Of a DNA stretch of 64,000 nt, positions 18,506 to 28,456 are shown piece by piece (position 1 is the stretch's first letter; every line of letters starts with the position of its first letter). The notes under the pieces are model-generated. The model was given only the letters and a program-made list of their open reading frames with translations. It had not been told where the DNA came from and searched no databases. This stretch comes from Arcobacter sp. CECT 8983 (lineage in GTDB: Bacteria; Campylobacterota; Campylobacteria; Campylobacterales; Arcobacteraceae): the NCBI RefSeq assembly GCF_004118855.1, contig NZ_PDKF01000007.1, positions 62,001-126,000 on the forward strand, written 5' to 3'. A program made the translations under genes and the position numbers.

Positions 18506-19990
18506 TGAAATTTGAACATAATATGAAATAATTTCTAATAATGGTTCTATTAAAAAAATTGAAAAGATAACTAATACTGTACAAACTCCTATTACTACTT
18601 TTATTGGAGTTGTTGAATTGAGTAAAATATCATCTCTTTGTTCAGTTGCTTCTTTAAAAAACATAAACACAATTGGTTTTAAATAATAATAACCTGCAAT
18701 TGCAGAATTTAGTATCATAATTAATGCCAACATCAAATATCCAGCATTTACAGCACTTCCTATTAAATAAAGTTTTCCCCAGAATAATGCAAAGGGAGGA
18801 ATCCCTGCAAGAGAAAATAAAAACAATCCCATTAAAAGTGCAAAAAATGGCTCTTTTTTTATCAATCCTGAATATTTATCCATAGCATTATCAGAAGTAG
18901 AAGAAAAATCACTACTTGTTTTATTTCTATTTATCCATATAAGAGAAAAAGCTCCTAAGTTAGTGATTAAAAACATCATCCAATATAAAAAAAGACCTTC
19001 CGTAGCTTGTGTACTTCCTATTAAAATAGCAGTCATTGCAAAACCTGCGTTTGAAATTGAAGAGTATGCAAGCATTCTTTTTATATCATTTTGTAAAAGA
19101 GCAACAATATTTGGAATGGTTATTGTCAATACCACAGTTATATACAAAATTATTTCAACAAAAGGATCTGAACTTGCAATAAATATTTCAAAAAACCTCA
19201 AGGCTACTACAAAGGCAGCCATCTTTGGAACAATAGATAAAAATCCTGCAAGTGATGCAGTTGAACCTTCATATACATCTGCTACCCAAGTATGATAAGG
19301 AACTAATGATAACTTAAATCCTAAAGCACCTAAAATAAATACTACACCTAAAAGAATCAACGGATAATTTTCATAATTTGAAGCAACTAAAACCTCAGAA
19401 ATCTTTCCAAACTCTACAGTACCTGTTACTGCATAGAAAATCAAAGAACCAAAAGCAAAAAAAGCAGTGGATAAAACTCCCATTGTAAAGTATTTAATAG
19501 CGGCTTCTAATGCATTTAATCTATTATGCATAGCAATCATTGTATATAATGCCATAGATGCTGTTTCAAGTCCAACAAGTATCAAAATTAAAGAATCAGA
19601 ACTTACCATAAACTGAAATCCAGCTACCATAAATAAATATAGTGCAAAATATTCAGGATATCTGTACTCTTGAAATCTAAGTTTACCCATTGCTGTTAGT
19701 ACAAAGAATATTGAAGCTAAGACTATAATTCCTTGAGATAAAATAGAAATCCCATCAACTAATAAAAGATCAAAAAAACCTCTTACATCAGAAGTGAACC
19801 CAATAATTACACCTAAATCTATAATCAAAAATAAAACTGCTATCATCACATAAAGTGATTTATCAAGGTTTTTATTTATTAGATCAATTATTAAAATAAC
19901 CAATGCCCCAAGAATAGCTATAATCATTGGAACAATAGTTGGAAAGTTTAAACTTGCAAACTCAATTGCAATTGGTGAGATACTATTCAT
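18497..19990 (-). CDS. nuoN: NADH-quinone oxidoreductase subunit N (antiporter-like)
   Basis: This 497-residue, roughly 14-helix protein belongs to the Mrp-antiporter-like complex I subunits and is the last nuo gene. The lysine-bearing transmembrane region GFKLSLVPYHTWVADVYEG and the later LLQNDIKRMLAYSSI are diagnostic. It forms one proton channel of the membrane arm. Its start overlaps the nuoM stop by one base. Confidence 0.96.
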   Translation of the reverse strand: MNSISPIAIEFASLNFPTIVPMIIAILGALVILIIDLINKNLDKSLYVMIAVLFLIIDLGVIIGFTSDVRGFFDLLLVDGISILSQGIIVLASIFFVLTAMGKLRFQEYRYPEYFALYLFMVAGFQFMVSSDSLILILVGLETASMALYTMIAMHNRLNALEAAIKYFTMGVLSTAFFAFGSLIFYAVTGTVEFGKISEVLVASNYENYPLILLGVVFILGALGFKLSLVPYHTWVADVYEGSTASLAGFLSIVPKMAAFVVALRFFEIFIASSDPFVEIILYITVVLTITIPNIVALLQNDIKRMLAYSSISNAGFAMTAILIGSTQATEGLFLYWMMFLITNLGAFSLIWINRNKTSSDFSSTSDNAMDKYSGLIKKEPFFALLMGLFLFSLAGIPPFALFWGKLYLIGSAVNAGYLMLALIMILNSAIAGYYYLKPIVFMFFKEATEQRDDILLNSTTPIKVVIGVCTVLVIFSIFLIEPLLEIISYYVQISGY

Positions 19991-21516
19991 TATCTAGCTC
20001 CTTCAATTGAGTTTCTATCTAATATCTCAACTCTTGTATTGTCTTCAAAAGCTTTTATTTTCATAACCTCAACTACATGATTTACAGAAGTTTCTATTGA
20101 TTTTAAAATAGGTTTTGGATAAACACCTAATATTACAACTAAAGCAACAAGAGGAATTAAAGCACTTAACTCTGTTTTATTTAAATCCTTTAATTCATTA
20201 TTCTTTTCATTTTTAATTGGACCAAAAAAAACTTTTTTATACATTGTTAACATATAAACTGCTCCAAAAATAATTGTAAGTCCAGCTATAAAAGTTAAGG
20301 TTGCGCTAACTTTAAAAAACCCAAGAAGAGATAAGAACTCTCCTACAAAACCTATTGTCAAAGGAAGTCCAATTGAAGCCATAAGCACAATTGCAAAAAT
20401 AGTTGCATATTTTGGCATAACAGAAGCTATTCCACCATAGTCTTTTATCATCTTAGTGTGGGTTCTATCATAAACAACTCCAACTAACATAAATAAAGCT
20501 CCTGAAACAATACCATGGGAAATCATAAGAAAAATTGCTCCACCAATACCTTCAACATTTAGTGCAAAAATCCCTAAGATAATCACACCCATATGTGAAA
20601 CAGAAGAGTAAGCAATAACCTGCTTCATATCTTCTTGGGCATAAGCTACCATTGCTGTATAAACAATTGCAATTAAAGCTAAAATAGCAATTGGAATTGT
20701 GAAGTAAACACTTGCATCAGGAAAAAGTGGTAATGAAAATCTAACAAACCCATATGTTCCCATTTTAAGTAAAATTGCAGCTAAGATTACTGAACCAATT
20801 GTTGGGGCTTGACCATGGGCATATGGAAGCCATGTATGAAATGGGAACATTGGAACTTTAACAGCAAACCCACAAAAGAATGCAATAAATAACCAAAATT
20901 GCATATCAAATGGTAAAATAAGCATATTCCAATCTTCTAAACTAAAGCTATAAGTTCCTGTAGTTATATAATAAATATATCCTAAATATAGCATTCCTAC
21001 AAGCATTATTAAAGAACCTAAAAATGTATATAAGAAGAACTTAATAGAAGCATAAATTCTTAACTTTCCACCCCATGCTCCAATAATATAAAGCATAGGT
21101 ATTAATGATAATTCCCAGAAAGTATAAAAAATAATTGCATCAAGGGCTAAAAATACTCCCACCATAGTCATTTCTAAAAATAAAATTGTGATAATTAAAT
21201 TTTTTAAATCTCTTTTTTCACTAAGACCAATAAGTGAAATCATCGTCATAAAAGTTGTCATAATCACTAAAAACAATGAAATCCCATCAACTCCAACATT
21301 ATAATTAATTCCATATGAACTAATAAGTGGAATTATATGAGTAAACTGCATTTGTCCTTCTGTGATATCAAACTTCAACCAAAGAACAAGTGATAAAACA
21401 AACTGCATTGCAGCAACACAAATTCCATAAGCCTTAATAGAGTTTTGTTTTACCAAAAACCCAATTAATGCTGCTACTGCTGGAAAAAATATTAATATTG
21501 ATAAAATATATTCCAT
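19990..21516 (-). CDS. nuoM: NADH-quinone oxidoreductase subunit M (antiporter-like)
   Basis: This 508-residue membrane subunit has the conserved essential glutamate region (FYTFWELSLIPMLYIIG) and FHTWLPYAHGQAPT, then AYAQEDMKQVIAYSSVSHMG. It is the second proton-pumping antiporter-like subunit. It lies one base after nuoL. Confidence 0.97.
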   Translation of the reverse strand: MEYILSILIFFPAVAALIGFLVKQNSIKAYGICVAAMQFVLSLVLWLKFDITEGQMQFTHIIPLISSYGINYNVGVDGISLFLVIMTTFMTMISLIGLSEKRDLKNLIITILFLEMTMVGVFLALDAIIFYTFWELSLIPMLYIIGAWGGKLRIYASIKFFLYTFLGSLIMLVGMLYLGYIYYITTGTYSFSLEDWNMLILPFDMQFWLFIAFFCGFAVKVPMFPFHTWLPYAHGQAPTIGSVILAAILLKMGTYGFVRFSLPLFPDASVYFTIPIAILALIAIVYTAMVAYAQEDMKQVIAYSSVSHMGVIILGIFALNVEGIGGAIFLMISHGIVSGALFMLVGVVYDRTHTKMIKDYGGIASVMPKYATIFAIVLMASIGLPLTIGFVGEFLSLLGFFKVSATLTFIAGLTIIFGAVYMLTMYKKVFFGPIKNEKNNELKDLNKTELSALIPLVALVVILGVYPKPILKSIETSVNHVVEVMKIKAFEDNTRVEILDRNSIEGAR

Positions 21517-21517
21517 C

Positions 21518-23467
21518 TTAATAAACCCCTTGGCTTGCTACTGCTAAAACAACACCTAAAACTAAAAGAAAAACTATTCCCAAAACCATTAATCTTAAGG
21601 AACTTGATAAGTTTCCACTTTGTGAAACTCTTGTTTTATCACCACTTTTATAAATTACTTTTGCAATACCATCAACCATAAAATCTATTATTTTCATATC
21701 AAAAATTCTATATGCAATTATTGAAAGAATTAAATATGATTTATTTACAATTGCTTCTATAAAGTGTGGAATATAAAATTGATTGGCTAATAATCTATAA
21801 AAAAACTTATCTTCTAAGAAAGAAGAAAAATAAGTACCTCTTTTTCTAAATCTTAAAATTGCAAAGGCAATAGAAATTAAAACAATAGCAGATGTTGCAA
21901 CAATTAAAAGATACATAGTAGAATAATCTAAATGCACATTTAGTACAGGAAGTTTTTTAGTTACAAACTCTACGAACAGAGGTTTAAACCACCCTGCAAC
22001 TATTGAAAGAATAGCTAAAATTGACATTGAAGCAATTACAAAACTCTTTGCTTCGTGTGGATGATAATTAAACTCTTTGAAGTTTTCTTTCCCAAAGAAT
22101 ACATACATAATAAGTCTAAATGAATAAAACGCAGTAAACCCTGCTGTTATAAATAACACTGTCCAGATTATAAAGCTATGACTTCCAAAGGCAACTTCTA
22201 AAATTAAATCTTTTGAGAAGAATCCTGCTAATGGGAAAATTCCAGCAAGTGCAAGAGAAGCAATTATCATAATAATTGCAGTTGCTTTCATATGCTTATA
22301 TAAGCCACCCATATTTTTTATATTTATTTCATCATTAAGTGCATGCATAACATTTCCAGCTCCTAAAAATAAAACTGACTTAAAGAAAGCATGAGTTGCA
22401 AGGTGAAATAATGCAACCCAATAAGCTCCAAGCCCAGCTGCTACAAACATATATCCAAGTTGAGATAAAGTAGAAAAGGCAATGATTTTTTTAATATTTG
22501 TTGCAACTAATGCCATAAGTGCAGCCCCAATTGCTACAAAAGCACCAAGAGAGGCAATAAAATATCCTACATTTGGAGCTGCTACAAAAATCTCATTTGC
22601 TCTTATTACTAAATAAACACCAGCTGTAACCATTGTTGCAGCATGAATTAGTGCTGAAACAGGAGTTGGTCCTTCCATTGCATTTGCAAGCCATTGATTA
22701 AAAGGAAACTGTGCTGATTTTCCCATTGCTCCTATAAATAAAAGTATAGCAATCCCTACAATTAAACTATTATCCAAAGCAATTATATTTGCAAACACTA
22801 CATCATATTGTAAGCTTCCAATATTCCAATAGATTAAAAACATCCCTAAAAGCATTGCTAAATCAGCAATTCTATTTGTGATAAAAGCTTCATTTGCTGC
22901 AAATGAAGGGGAAATAGAAGAGAATGGTGATAAAGTAGAAAATGGTGATTTTTTAATATCATTTGATAACTCTTGGTCTTTTTTGTAATACCAAAAACCA
23001 ATTAAACCCCAAGAACAAAGACCAACACCTTCCCATCCAATAAACAATCCTGCGAAGTTATCACTCATAACAAGAATCATCATTGAAAATACAAAAGCCC
23101 CTAACCATGCAAAAAATCTATTAAAACTTTTATCATGTTCCATATAACCAATAGAATGAATATGAACCATAGTTGAAACAACTGTTACAACAACCATCAT
23201 CACAACACTTACTTGATCAACTACAAAACCAAAAGGTATTGATAAATTACCTATTTCTATCCATGAAAAAAGTTTTGTTAAAACTACTACATCAGTTGAA
23301 TAAACAAAATATAAAAGTTTTAATGAAGCAAACATTGAAATTGCAATAGAAAATGTTGCTAATACTCCAATAAAAGTTTGTTTTTTACTATTTGAAAATA
23401 AAGCAGCTATTAGTGAGCCTACAAGTGGAGCAAAAAGGGCAATATATAAATAATTTTCCATAAACAT
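21518..23467 (-). CDS. nuoL: NADH-quinone oxidoreductase subunit L (antiporter-like)
   Basis: This is a 649-residue distal proton-pumping subunit, with WEGVGLCSWGLIGFWYY, FNQWLANAMEGPTPVSALIHAATMV and the C-terminal extension that forms the lateral helix. Around residues 165-190 there is a Ser/Pro/Phe-rich insertion (SPFSTLSPFSSISPSF) before ANEAFITNRIADLAM that is longer than in E. coli NuoL. A second ATG two codons in (MENYLYIAL) may be the true start. Confidence 0.96.
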   Translation of the reverse strand: MFMENYLYIALFAPLVGSLIAALFSNSKKQTFIGVLATFSIAISMFASLKLLYFVYSTDVVVLTKLFSWIEIGNLSIPFGFVVDQVSVVMMVVVTVVSTMVHIHSIGYMEHDKSFNRFFAWLGAFVFSMMILVMSDNFAGLFIGWEGVGLCSWGLIGFWYYKKDQELSNDIKKSPFSTLSPFSSISPSFAANEAFITNRIADLAMLLGMFLIYWNIGSLQYDVVFANIIALDNSLIVGIAILLFIGAMGKSAQFPFNQWLANAMEGPTPVSALIHAATMVTAGVYLVIRANEIFVAAPNVGYFIASLGAFVAIGAALMALVATNIKKIIAFSTLSQLGYMFVAAGLGAYWVALFHLATHAFFKSVLFLGAGNVMHALNDEINIKNMGGLYKHMKATAIIMIIASLALAGIFPLAGFFSKDLILEVAFGSHSFIIWTVLFITAGFTAFYSFRLIMYVFFGKENFKEFNYHPHEAKSFVIASMSILAILSIVAGWFKPLFVEFVTKKLPVLNVHLDYSTMYLLIVATSAIVLISIAFAILRFRKRGTYFSSFLEDKFFYRLLANQFYIPHFIEAIVNKSYLILSIIAYRIFDMKIIDFMVDGIAKVIYKSGDKTRVSQSGNLSSSLRLMVLGIVFLLVLGVVLAVASQGVY

Positions 23468-23474
23468 TGCCCCC

Positions 23475-23774
23475 CTATCCTTTCATGCTTTGTAAAGTAT
23501 CAAGATTGATTGAGCCTTTTTTCTTGTACCAAAGAATAAGAAGTCCAAGTCCTATAGCAACCTCACTTGCTGCAACAGCAACAATAAAAAAGGCAAACAT
23601 TTGTCCTGTGATATCTTCTTGAAATTTTGATACAGCAGCAAGTCCAACATTTACTGAATTTAACATGATCTCTGTTGAAAAGAAAAGCATTAAAAGATTT
23701 TTTCTTCTTAATACTCCAAGCATCCCTATAAAAAAAAGTATTGCAGATAAAATTAAATATGCATTTAAACTCAT
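23475..23774 (-). CDS. nuoK: NADH-quinone oxidoreductase subunit K
   Basis: This 99-residue protein has three membrane helices and the two buried glutamates of NuoK (FSTEIMLNSVN and VAASEVAIGLGLLI). It forms part of the E-channel next to the quinone site. Its start overlaps the nuoJ stop by 4 bases. Confidence 0.96.
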   Translation of the reverse strand: MSLNAYLILSAILFFIGMLGVLRRKNLLMLFFSTEIMLNSVNVGLAAVSKFQEDITGQMFAFFIVAVAASEVAIGLGLLILWYKKKGSINLDTLQSMKG

Positions 23775-24343
23775 TTGTTTCTCTCTTTCTCTTCTTTTTC
23801 TAGTGCATCAATTTGTTCTTCACTAAGTTCTGTATATGATACATTCATCTTTTTACCTGCTAGAATAATTCCACCAATCATGGCAACTAAGAGCATTACT
23901 GCTGCAATTTCAAAGGGAACTAAATATTTTGTAAACAGTATAATTCCAACTTGTTGTGAATTTCCTAATTCTGTATTTACAGGATAGTGAGCATTAATAT
24001 TTGATTCGATAATTGGAGCAGTGAATATTAACACTACAATTAAAGAAGAAATTCCAGTTAACAAAAATACTAATCTTGGATTTTTTATATTCTCTTTTAC
24101 AGTTGATAAAGAATCAAAAAACATCATACCAAAAGCATATAAAGCCATTACAGCTCCTGTATAAACAACAATTTGTACAGCTCCTAAAAACTCTGCTCCT
24201 AGCAGAAAGAAAAAAGCTGAAATAAATATCATTCCAGCTGCTAATGAACTTAATGCATATAAAGAGTTATTTGTAAAAACTGTAATTGAAAACATTGATA
24301 CAGTTAAAAATGCAAAAAGATAAAAGGCTACAATCTCAAACAT
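23771..24343 (-). CDS. nuoJ: NADH-quinone oxidoreductase subunit J
   Basis: This 190-residue protein has five predicted helices. EFLGAVQIVVYTGAVMALYAFGMMFF contains the conserved helix 3 with its pi-bulge region. The tail is charged and cytoplasmic. It lies 9 bases after nuoI and overlaps nuoK. Confidence 0.94.
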   Translation of the reverse strand: MFEIVAFYLFAFLTVSMFSITVFTNNSLYALSSLAAGMIFISAFFFLLGAEFLGAVQIVVYTGAVMALYAFGMMFFDSLSTVKENIKNPRLVFLLTGISSLIVVLIFTAPIIESNINAHYPVNTELGNSQQVGIILFTKYLVPFEIAAVMLLVAMIGGIILAGKKMNVSYTELSEEQIDALEKEEKERNK

Positions 24344-24352
24344 TCAAACTCC

Positions 24353-24982
24353 TTAATATAATAGTGGTGTTTTTTTAATTTTTTTATCAGCATCAGGGGA
24401 TACAGCACCAAAACCTGGATACTCTTTTTGCTCTAATAATTTATCAAGGGGTGTTAATAAATCCTCTTTTAAAGCAAAATGAGCTCTTTGTTCACTTGCA
24501 TTTTCATATCTGCCACCATGAACAATTGCAAGCTCTGGACAAACTTCTGCACAATAACCACAAAAGATACATCTACCCATATTAATTGTATATTCAAGTA
24601 CTTCTTTTCTAGAGTTTTCGTCAATTCTAGTATCCATTCTAATACAATCAGCAATACAAATTTTCTCACAAAGACCACATCCAATACATCTATTTTCACC
24701 AGATTCTAAAAGTGCAAGTAATTTATGAACTGCTCTATATCTAGGTCCAATAGGAAGTTTTTCAGCTGGATATTGGACTGTTTGCATTTCACCTTTAAAT
24801 AGTGCTTGTCTCATAATATTTAAAACAATTCCAAGTCCTTTAAAAAGTTCACCCTTTAGTGATCTTTTTATAACTTGTTTAAAATGTTCCCATGAAGTTT
24901 TTGGATAGTTATCTTCAAATATGTTTATATAATCATCTACGCTAACATCTCTATTTTTTAATTTATCTAAACTCATTATCAA
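24353..24982 (-). CDS. nuoI: NADH-quinone oxidoreductase subunit I, 2x[4Fe-4S] ferredoxin-like
   Basis: The 209-residue subunit carries two CxxCxxCxxxC motifs, C99/C102/C105/C109 and C138/C141/C144/C148, binding clusters N6a and N6b that pass electrons towards NuoB. The start could also be the second ATG, two codons in. It lies 3 bases from nuoH. Confidence 0.95.
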   Translation of the reverse strand: MIMSLDKLKNRDVSVDDYINIFEDNYPKTSWEHFKQVIKRSLKGELFKGLGIVLNIMRQALFKGEMQTVQYPAEKLPIGPRYRAVHKLLALLESGENRCIGCGLCEKICIADCIRMDTRIDENSRKEVLEYTINMGRCIFCGYCAEVCPELAIVHGGRYENASEQRAHFALKEDLLTPLDKLLEQKEYPGFGAVSPDADKKIKKTPLLY

Positions 24983-24985
24983 ATC

Positions 24986-25978
24986 CTAAAACATCAAGAT
25001 TAAACCAGTGATTAAAATGTTTATCACTGATAATGGCATTAAAACTTTCCAGCAAAGCCACATAAGTTGGTCAGGTCTAATATGAGGCCATGAAGCTCTT
25101 GTCCAAAGGAAAAAGAAAATTAACATCATTACTTTTAGTACAATTGCTAAACCACCGGGAATAAACCAAAGGTCATTAAACCCACCAAGGAAAATAAGTG
25201 AAATTAAAAAACATACTGTAAATAAATTTGCATATTCACCTATAAAAAACATTCCCCATCTAAGTCCTGAATACTCCGTTGCATATCCTGCAACAATCTC
25301 TGCTTCGTGCTCTAATAAATCAAAAGGTGTTCTATTTGTTTCTGCAAAACCAGCAATTACAAACAAAATAAAAGCCATTGGTTGAGACCAGATTATCCAA
25401 TTTGTAAATCCACCTGCTTGATAATTGTTTATATCAATTAAAGATAGACTTCCAACTAACATTAAAGGTGCAAGTAATGCAAGTCCTGAAACAACTTCAT
25501 AGGATAAAAGTTGAATAGCTGTTCTTGCTCCCCCTAAAAGTGCCCATTTATTAGCAGAACTCATTCCTGCTAATAATGGTCCATAAAGACCTACAGAGGC
25601 AACTCCTAATACAAATAAAACACCAACATTAATATCAGCAATAATTGGTCTTACGGTATATCCAAAAAGTTCAAACTCTGGAAAGAAAGGAATTGCAGTC
25701 ATTGCAATAAATGCAGTAGCAGCTGTAATAATTGGAGCTATCATAAAGACAGGTCTTGCTGCATTTGCAGGAATAAAATCCTCTTTTGTAAAAAGTTTTA
25801 TTCCATCAGCTGCTAATTGTAAAAGACCATGTGGTCCAACATTCATAGGTCCCAATCTTCTTTGCATAAAAGCTAAAATCTTTCTTTCAATATATGTTGT
25901 AAACCCTGCAAGTGCTGCAAATACAGAAAGCACAACTACTGCTTTAACAACTGTTTCTATTAAAATTGAAGTTTCCAT
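24986..25978 (-). CDS. nuoH: NADH-quinone oxidoreductase subunit H
   Basis: This 330-residue subunit, with about eight helices, lines the quinone chamber. ERKILAFMQRRLGPMNVGPHG and the acidic loop AETNRTPFDLLEHEAEIVAGYATEYSG are the signature stretches. It follows nuoG by one base. Confidence 0.97.
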   Translation of the reverse strand: METSILIETVVKAVVVLSVFAALAGFTTYIERKILAFMQRRLGPMNVGPHGLLQLAADGIKLFTKEDFIPANAARPVFMIAPIITAATAFIAMTAIPFFPEFELFGYTVRPIIADINVGVLFVLGVASVGLYGPLLAGMSSANKWALLGGARTAIQLLSYEVVSGLALLAPLMLVGSLSLIDINNYQAGGFTNWIIWSQPMAFILFVIAGFAETNRTPFDLLEHEAEIVAGYATEYSGLRWGMFFIGEYANLFTVCFLISLIFLGGFNDLWFIPGGLAIVLKVMMLIFFFLWTRASWPHIRPDQLMWLCWKVLMPLSVINILITGLILMF

Positions 25979-25979
25979 T

Positions 25980-28454
25980 TTAGTCTCTCATAACTTTTGC
26001 TATTGCATATCTTGAATTTTCAAAGAAAACTTTGGTATCTAAAGCTTTTTCAAAAGTAGAAACTAAAGCAATCTCACCATCAATTTGGTTTTCACAATAA
26101 GCTTTTAAAGTTCTTTTTATTTCACCTACTTGAACAGTAACTTTTTGATTCTCTTCTAATTGTAGTTTTTCAAATAAAGCTTTTGAGAAGAAAATACCAC
26201 TTTGAAGATTATTCTTAAACTCATGGGCAATAGCTGTAAACTCATTAAACTGATTTATAGGATTAGCTTTATAAATAACTATTTCATTTTCACTTGAAAC
26301 TAAAGAAGTTGAAGTTTTTAACTCAAACTCATTATCTACTTCAATATCATCAATTTTTAAATCATAACCTCTGTATTCAACTCTATCATTGCCAAAATAG
26401 TTAGGAAGGTCATCAAACTCAATTTTACAATAGCCTTTATTTAAAGGAAGTTCCTTTGTATATTCAATGGTATAATCAACGTCACATTCTAAAATCTCAT
26501 TTGCAAGATCATTTAAAACATAACCTTTATAATCAATGGCTGCATTTGTAGGAATTATTTTTTTATCAATATTTGTAAAAGTTCCTTCTTGTTGATTAAG
26601 TGCTGGAATATCAAGCTTACCATCACCTAAAGCACTTAATTCAAAGTCAGCTTTTTCATTATAACCAACGGTTAAACCAGTTTCTTCTTCAAATAATTCA
26701 TCACAAATTAAACTAACACCCAAAGTATTTGTTTGAGTAGGAAGAATCAACACATCAAAAGAAGTATATTTATCAACCAATCCACAAAGTTTTGCCAATT
26801 CTTCATAATTTTCATTATGAATTAAATCTTCACCAATGATTAATGAAAACTTATCTTTTTTTACAAGCATTGAATCTATTAACTCTAAGAACGTTTCATC
26901 TTTTTCAATTGCCTCTAAAAATCTTATATATTCAAACTCTACTTCTTTTTCTTCTTTTTTAGTAACAAGTTTTTTAACCTCTTTTTCTTCCCCTGTCTCT
27001 TCATCTTTTACAAGTTCAACTACTTGCTCTTTTTTAGACTCAACAACTGTTTTAGTTCTTGTTTCTTTTTTAGAGTCAATAAACTCTTGAATTTCATTTG
27101 GTAAATCTTTTCCAAAAAGATATAATAAAAGATATAAAATTGAGCTCTCAACATTTGGTTTATGATATATAAACTCAGTTGTTTTGCCCTTCTTACCAAC
27201 TTTTTCCATAACAGGGTCACTTACAGGATGAAAATAAAGTCCTGCACCTTTATTCATAATAACAGAGTTATTAAAGGCATACCTAGCACTTGGTAAATCA
27301 GATTTTAAGTACGCACCTAATGAGATTACAAAATTTGAATCATGTACATCTTTTAGTGTCGCAGAATAAAGAGATTTACCAGAAGTTAAACTATAATTTT
27401 GCATAAATCTTTTAAATCTAAAGGCATCTTTATTTACTAATTTTGCTCCTGTTTTTAAAGCAATTTTTTGTAAAAGTAAAGTCTCTTCATTTGTAATATA
27501 AGAATTAAACTTTATAGTGTCTGCTTTTTTGAAAGCTTCAATTGCTTCATTGAAAGCTTTTTCATCTTTTCCTTGAGTTTTATTTTCAAAATCATAGGCA
27601 AATCTTGCTGCACCATTTAATGTTGAATAATGATGTTCATTTGTAACCCTATAAATTTTAGGACTTGAATCATCTACAGAGGTATGCTTAGTTTCATAAT
27701 ACATAAAAGCACAATCACTAGAGTGAGGATTTGCTGCTGGAATTTTTGTAAGCTCCCAAGCATTTGATTTATATTGGAAATCATTTGAAACTAAGGCTCC
27801 AACAGGACAAACAGAAATACACTCTCCACAATCAGTACAATTGTCTTCTTCAAAACCAATAAGTGATTTATTAAGTTTATTCCACATTGAGTATGCATCT
27901 TTTGGCATCTGCTCTTTGAAAACTTTTTCAATTGCTTCAGAACCTCTTTTTACTGTACTTAAAGCATTTGAACCAATCATATCTTTACAAACTGTTACGC
28001 ACTTTTCACAAACAATACAAAGACCTGGGTCATAATTCATAACTCCCCAGTGTTGTGTTGGTCTTGGAACATCTTTAATAGCATAACTTTGTGAATCAAG
28101 TTTCATATAAAGAGTATAGTTTTGCAATTCACACTCTCCACTTTGATCGCAAACTCCACATTGCAATGGATGGTTTACATCATAAACCTCCATAATGGCT
28201 CTTCTTTCTTTTTCAATATTAGGAGTTGAAGTGGTAATATTCATCCCCTCTTTTACTTTTGCATTACATGCGTAGATTTGTTTGCCATCTGCTTCTACAA
28301 GACAAAGCCTACAAGCTAATGTTGGAGAACATCTTGTTAAATAGCATAAAGCAGGAATAAAAATATCATTTGCCCTTGCTGTGTTTAATACAGTTTCATC
28401 ACTTTTAGCTTCAACAACTTTTCCATTAATTGTTAAGCTGATTGTATCACTCAT
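25980..28454 (-). CDS. nuoG: NADH-quinone oxidoreductase subunit G
   Basis: This is the 824-residue iron-sulfur subunit. C37/C48/C51/C63 bind a [2Fe-2S] cluster, H95/C99/C102/C108 bind the His-ligated N5 cluster, and C146/C149/C152/C156 and C206/C209/C212/C216 give two ferredoxin-type [4Fe-4S] motifs. The rest is a degenerate molybdopterin-oxidoreductase-like region with no obvious catalytic motif. Residues about 457-506 are a Lys/Glu/Val-rich insertion of low complexity. In this phylum NuoG is thought to receive electrons through the subunits that replace NuoE/NuoF. Confidence 0.95.
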   Translation of the reverse strand: MSDTISLTINGKVVEAKSDETVLNTARANDIFIPALCYLTRCSPTLACRLCLVEADGKQIYACNAKVKEGMNITTSTPNIEKERRAIMEVYDVNHPLQCGVCDQSGECELQNYTLYMKLDSQSYAIKDVPRPTQHWGVMNYDPGLCIVCEKCVTVCKDMIGSNALSTVKRGSEAIEKVFKEQMPKDAYSMWNKLNKSLIGFEEDNCTDCGECISVCPVGALVSNDFQYKSNAWELTKIPAANPHSSDCAFMYYETKHTSVDDSSPKIYRVTNEHHYSTLNGAARFAYDFENKTQGKDEKAFNEAIEAFKKADTIKFNSYITNEETLLLQKIALKTGAKLVNKDAFRFKRFMQNYSLTSGKSLYSATLKDVHDSNFVISLGAYLKSDLPSARYAFNNSVIMNKGAGLYFHPVSDPVMEKVGKKGKTTEFIYHKPNVESSILYLLLYLFGKDLPNEIQEFIDSKKETRTKTVVESKKEQVVELVKDEETGEEKEVKKLVTKKEEKEVEFEYIRFLEAIEKDETFLELIDSMLVKKDKFSLIIGEDLIHNENYEELAKLCGLVDKYTSFDVLILPTQTNTLGVSLICDELFEEETGLTVGYNEKADFELSALGDGKLDIPALNQQEGTFTNIDKKIIPTNAAIDYKGYVLNDLANEILECDVDYTIEYTKELPLNKGYCKIEFDDLPNYFGNDRVEYRGYDLKIDDIEVDNEFELKTSTSLVSSENEIVIYKANPINQFNEFTAIAHEFKNNLQSGIFFSKALFEKLQLEENQKVTVQVGEIKRTLKAYCENQIDGEIALVSTFEKALDTKVFFENSRYAIAKVMRD

Positions 28455-28456
28455 TA

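Noticed and set aside
18963-19295. 110-codon plus-strand frame opposite nuoN
   Set aside because: NuoN is unmistakable on the minus strand, so this is a shadow frame.
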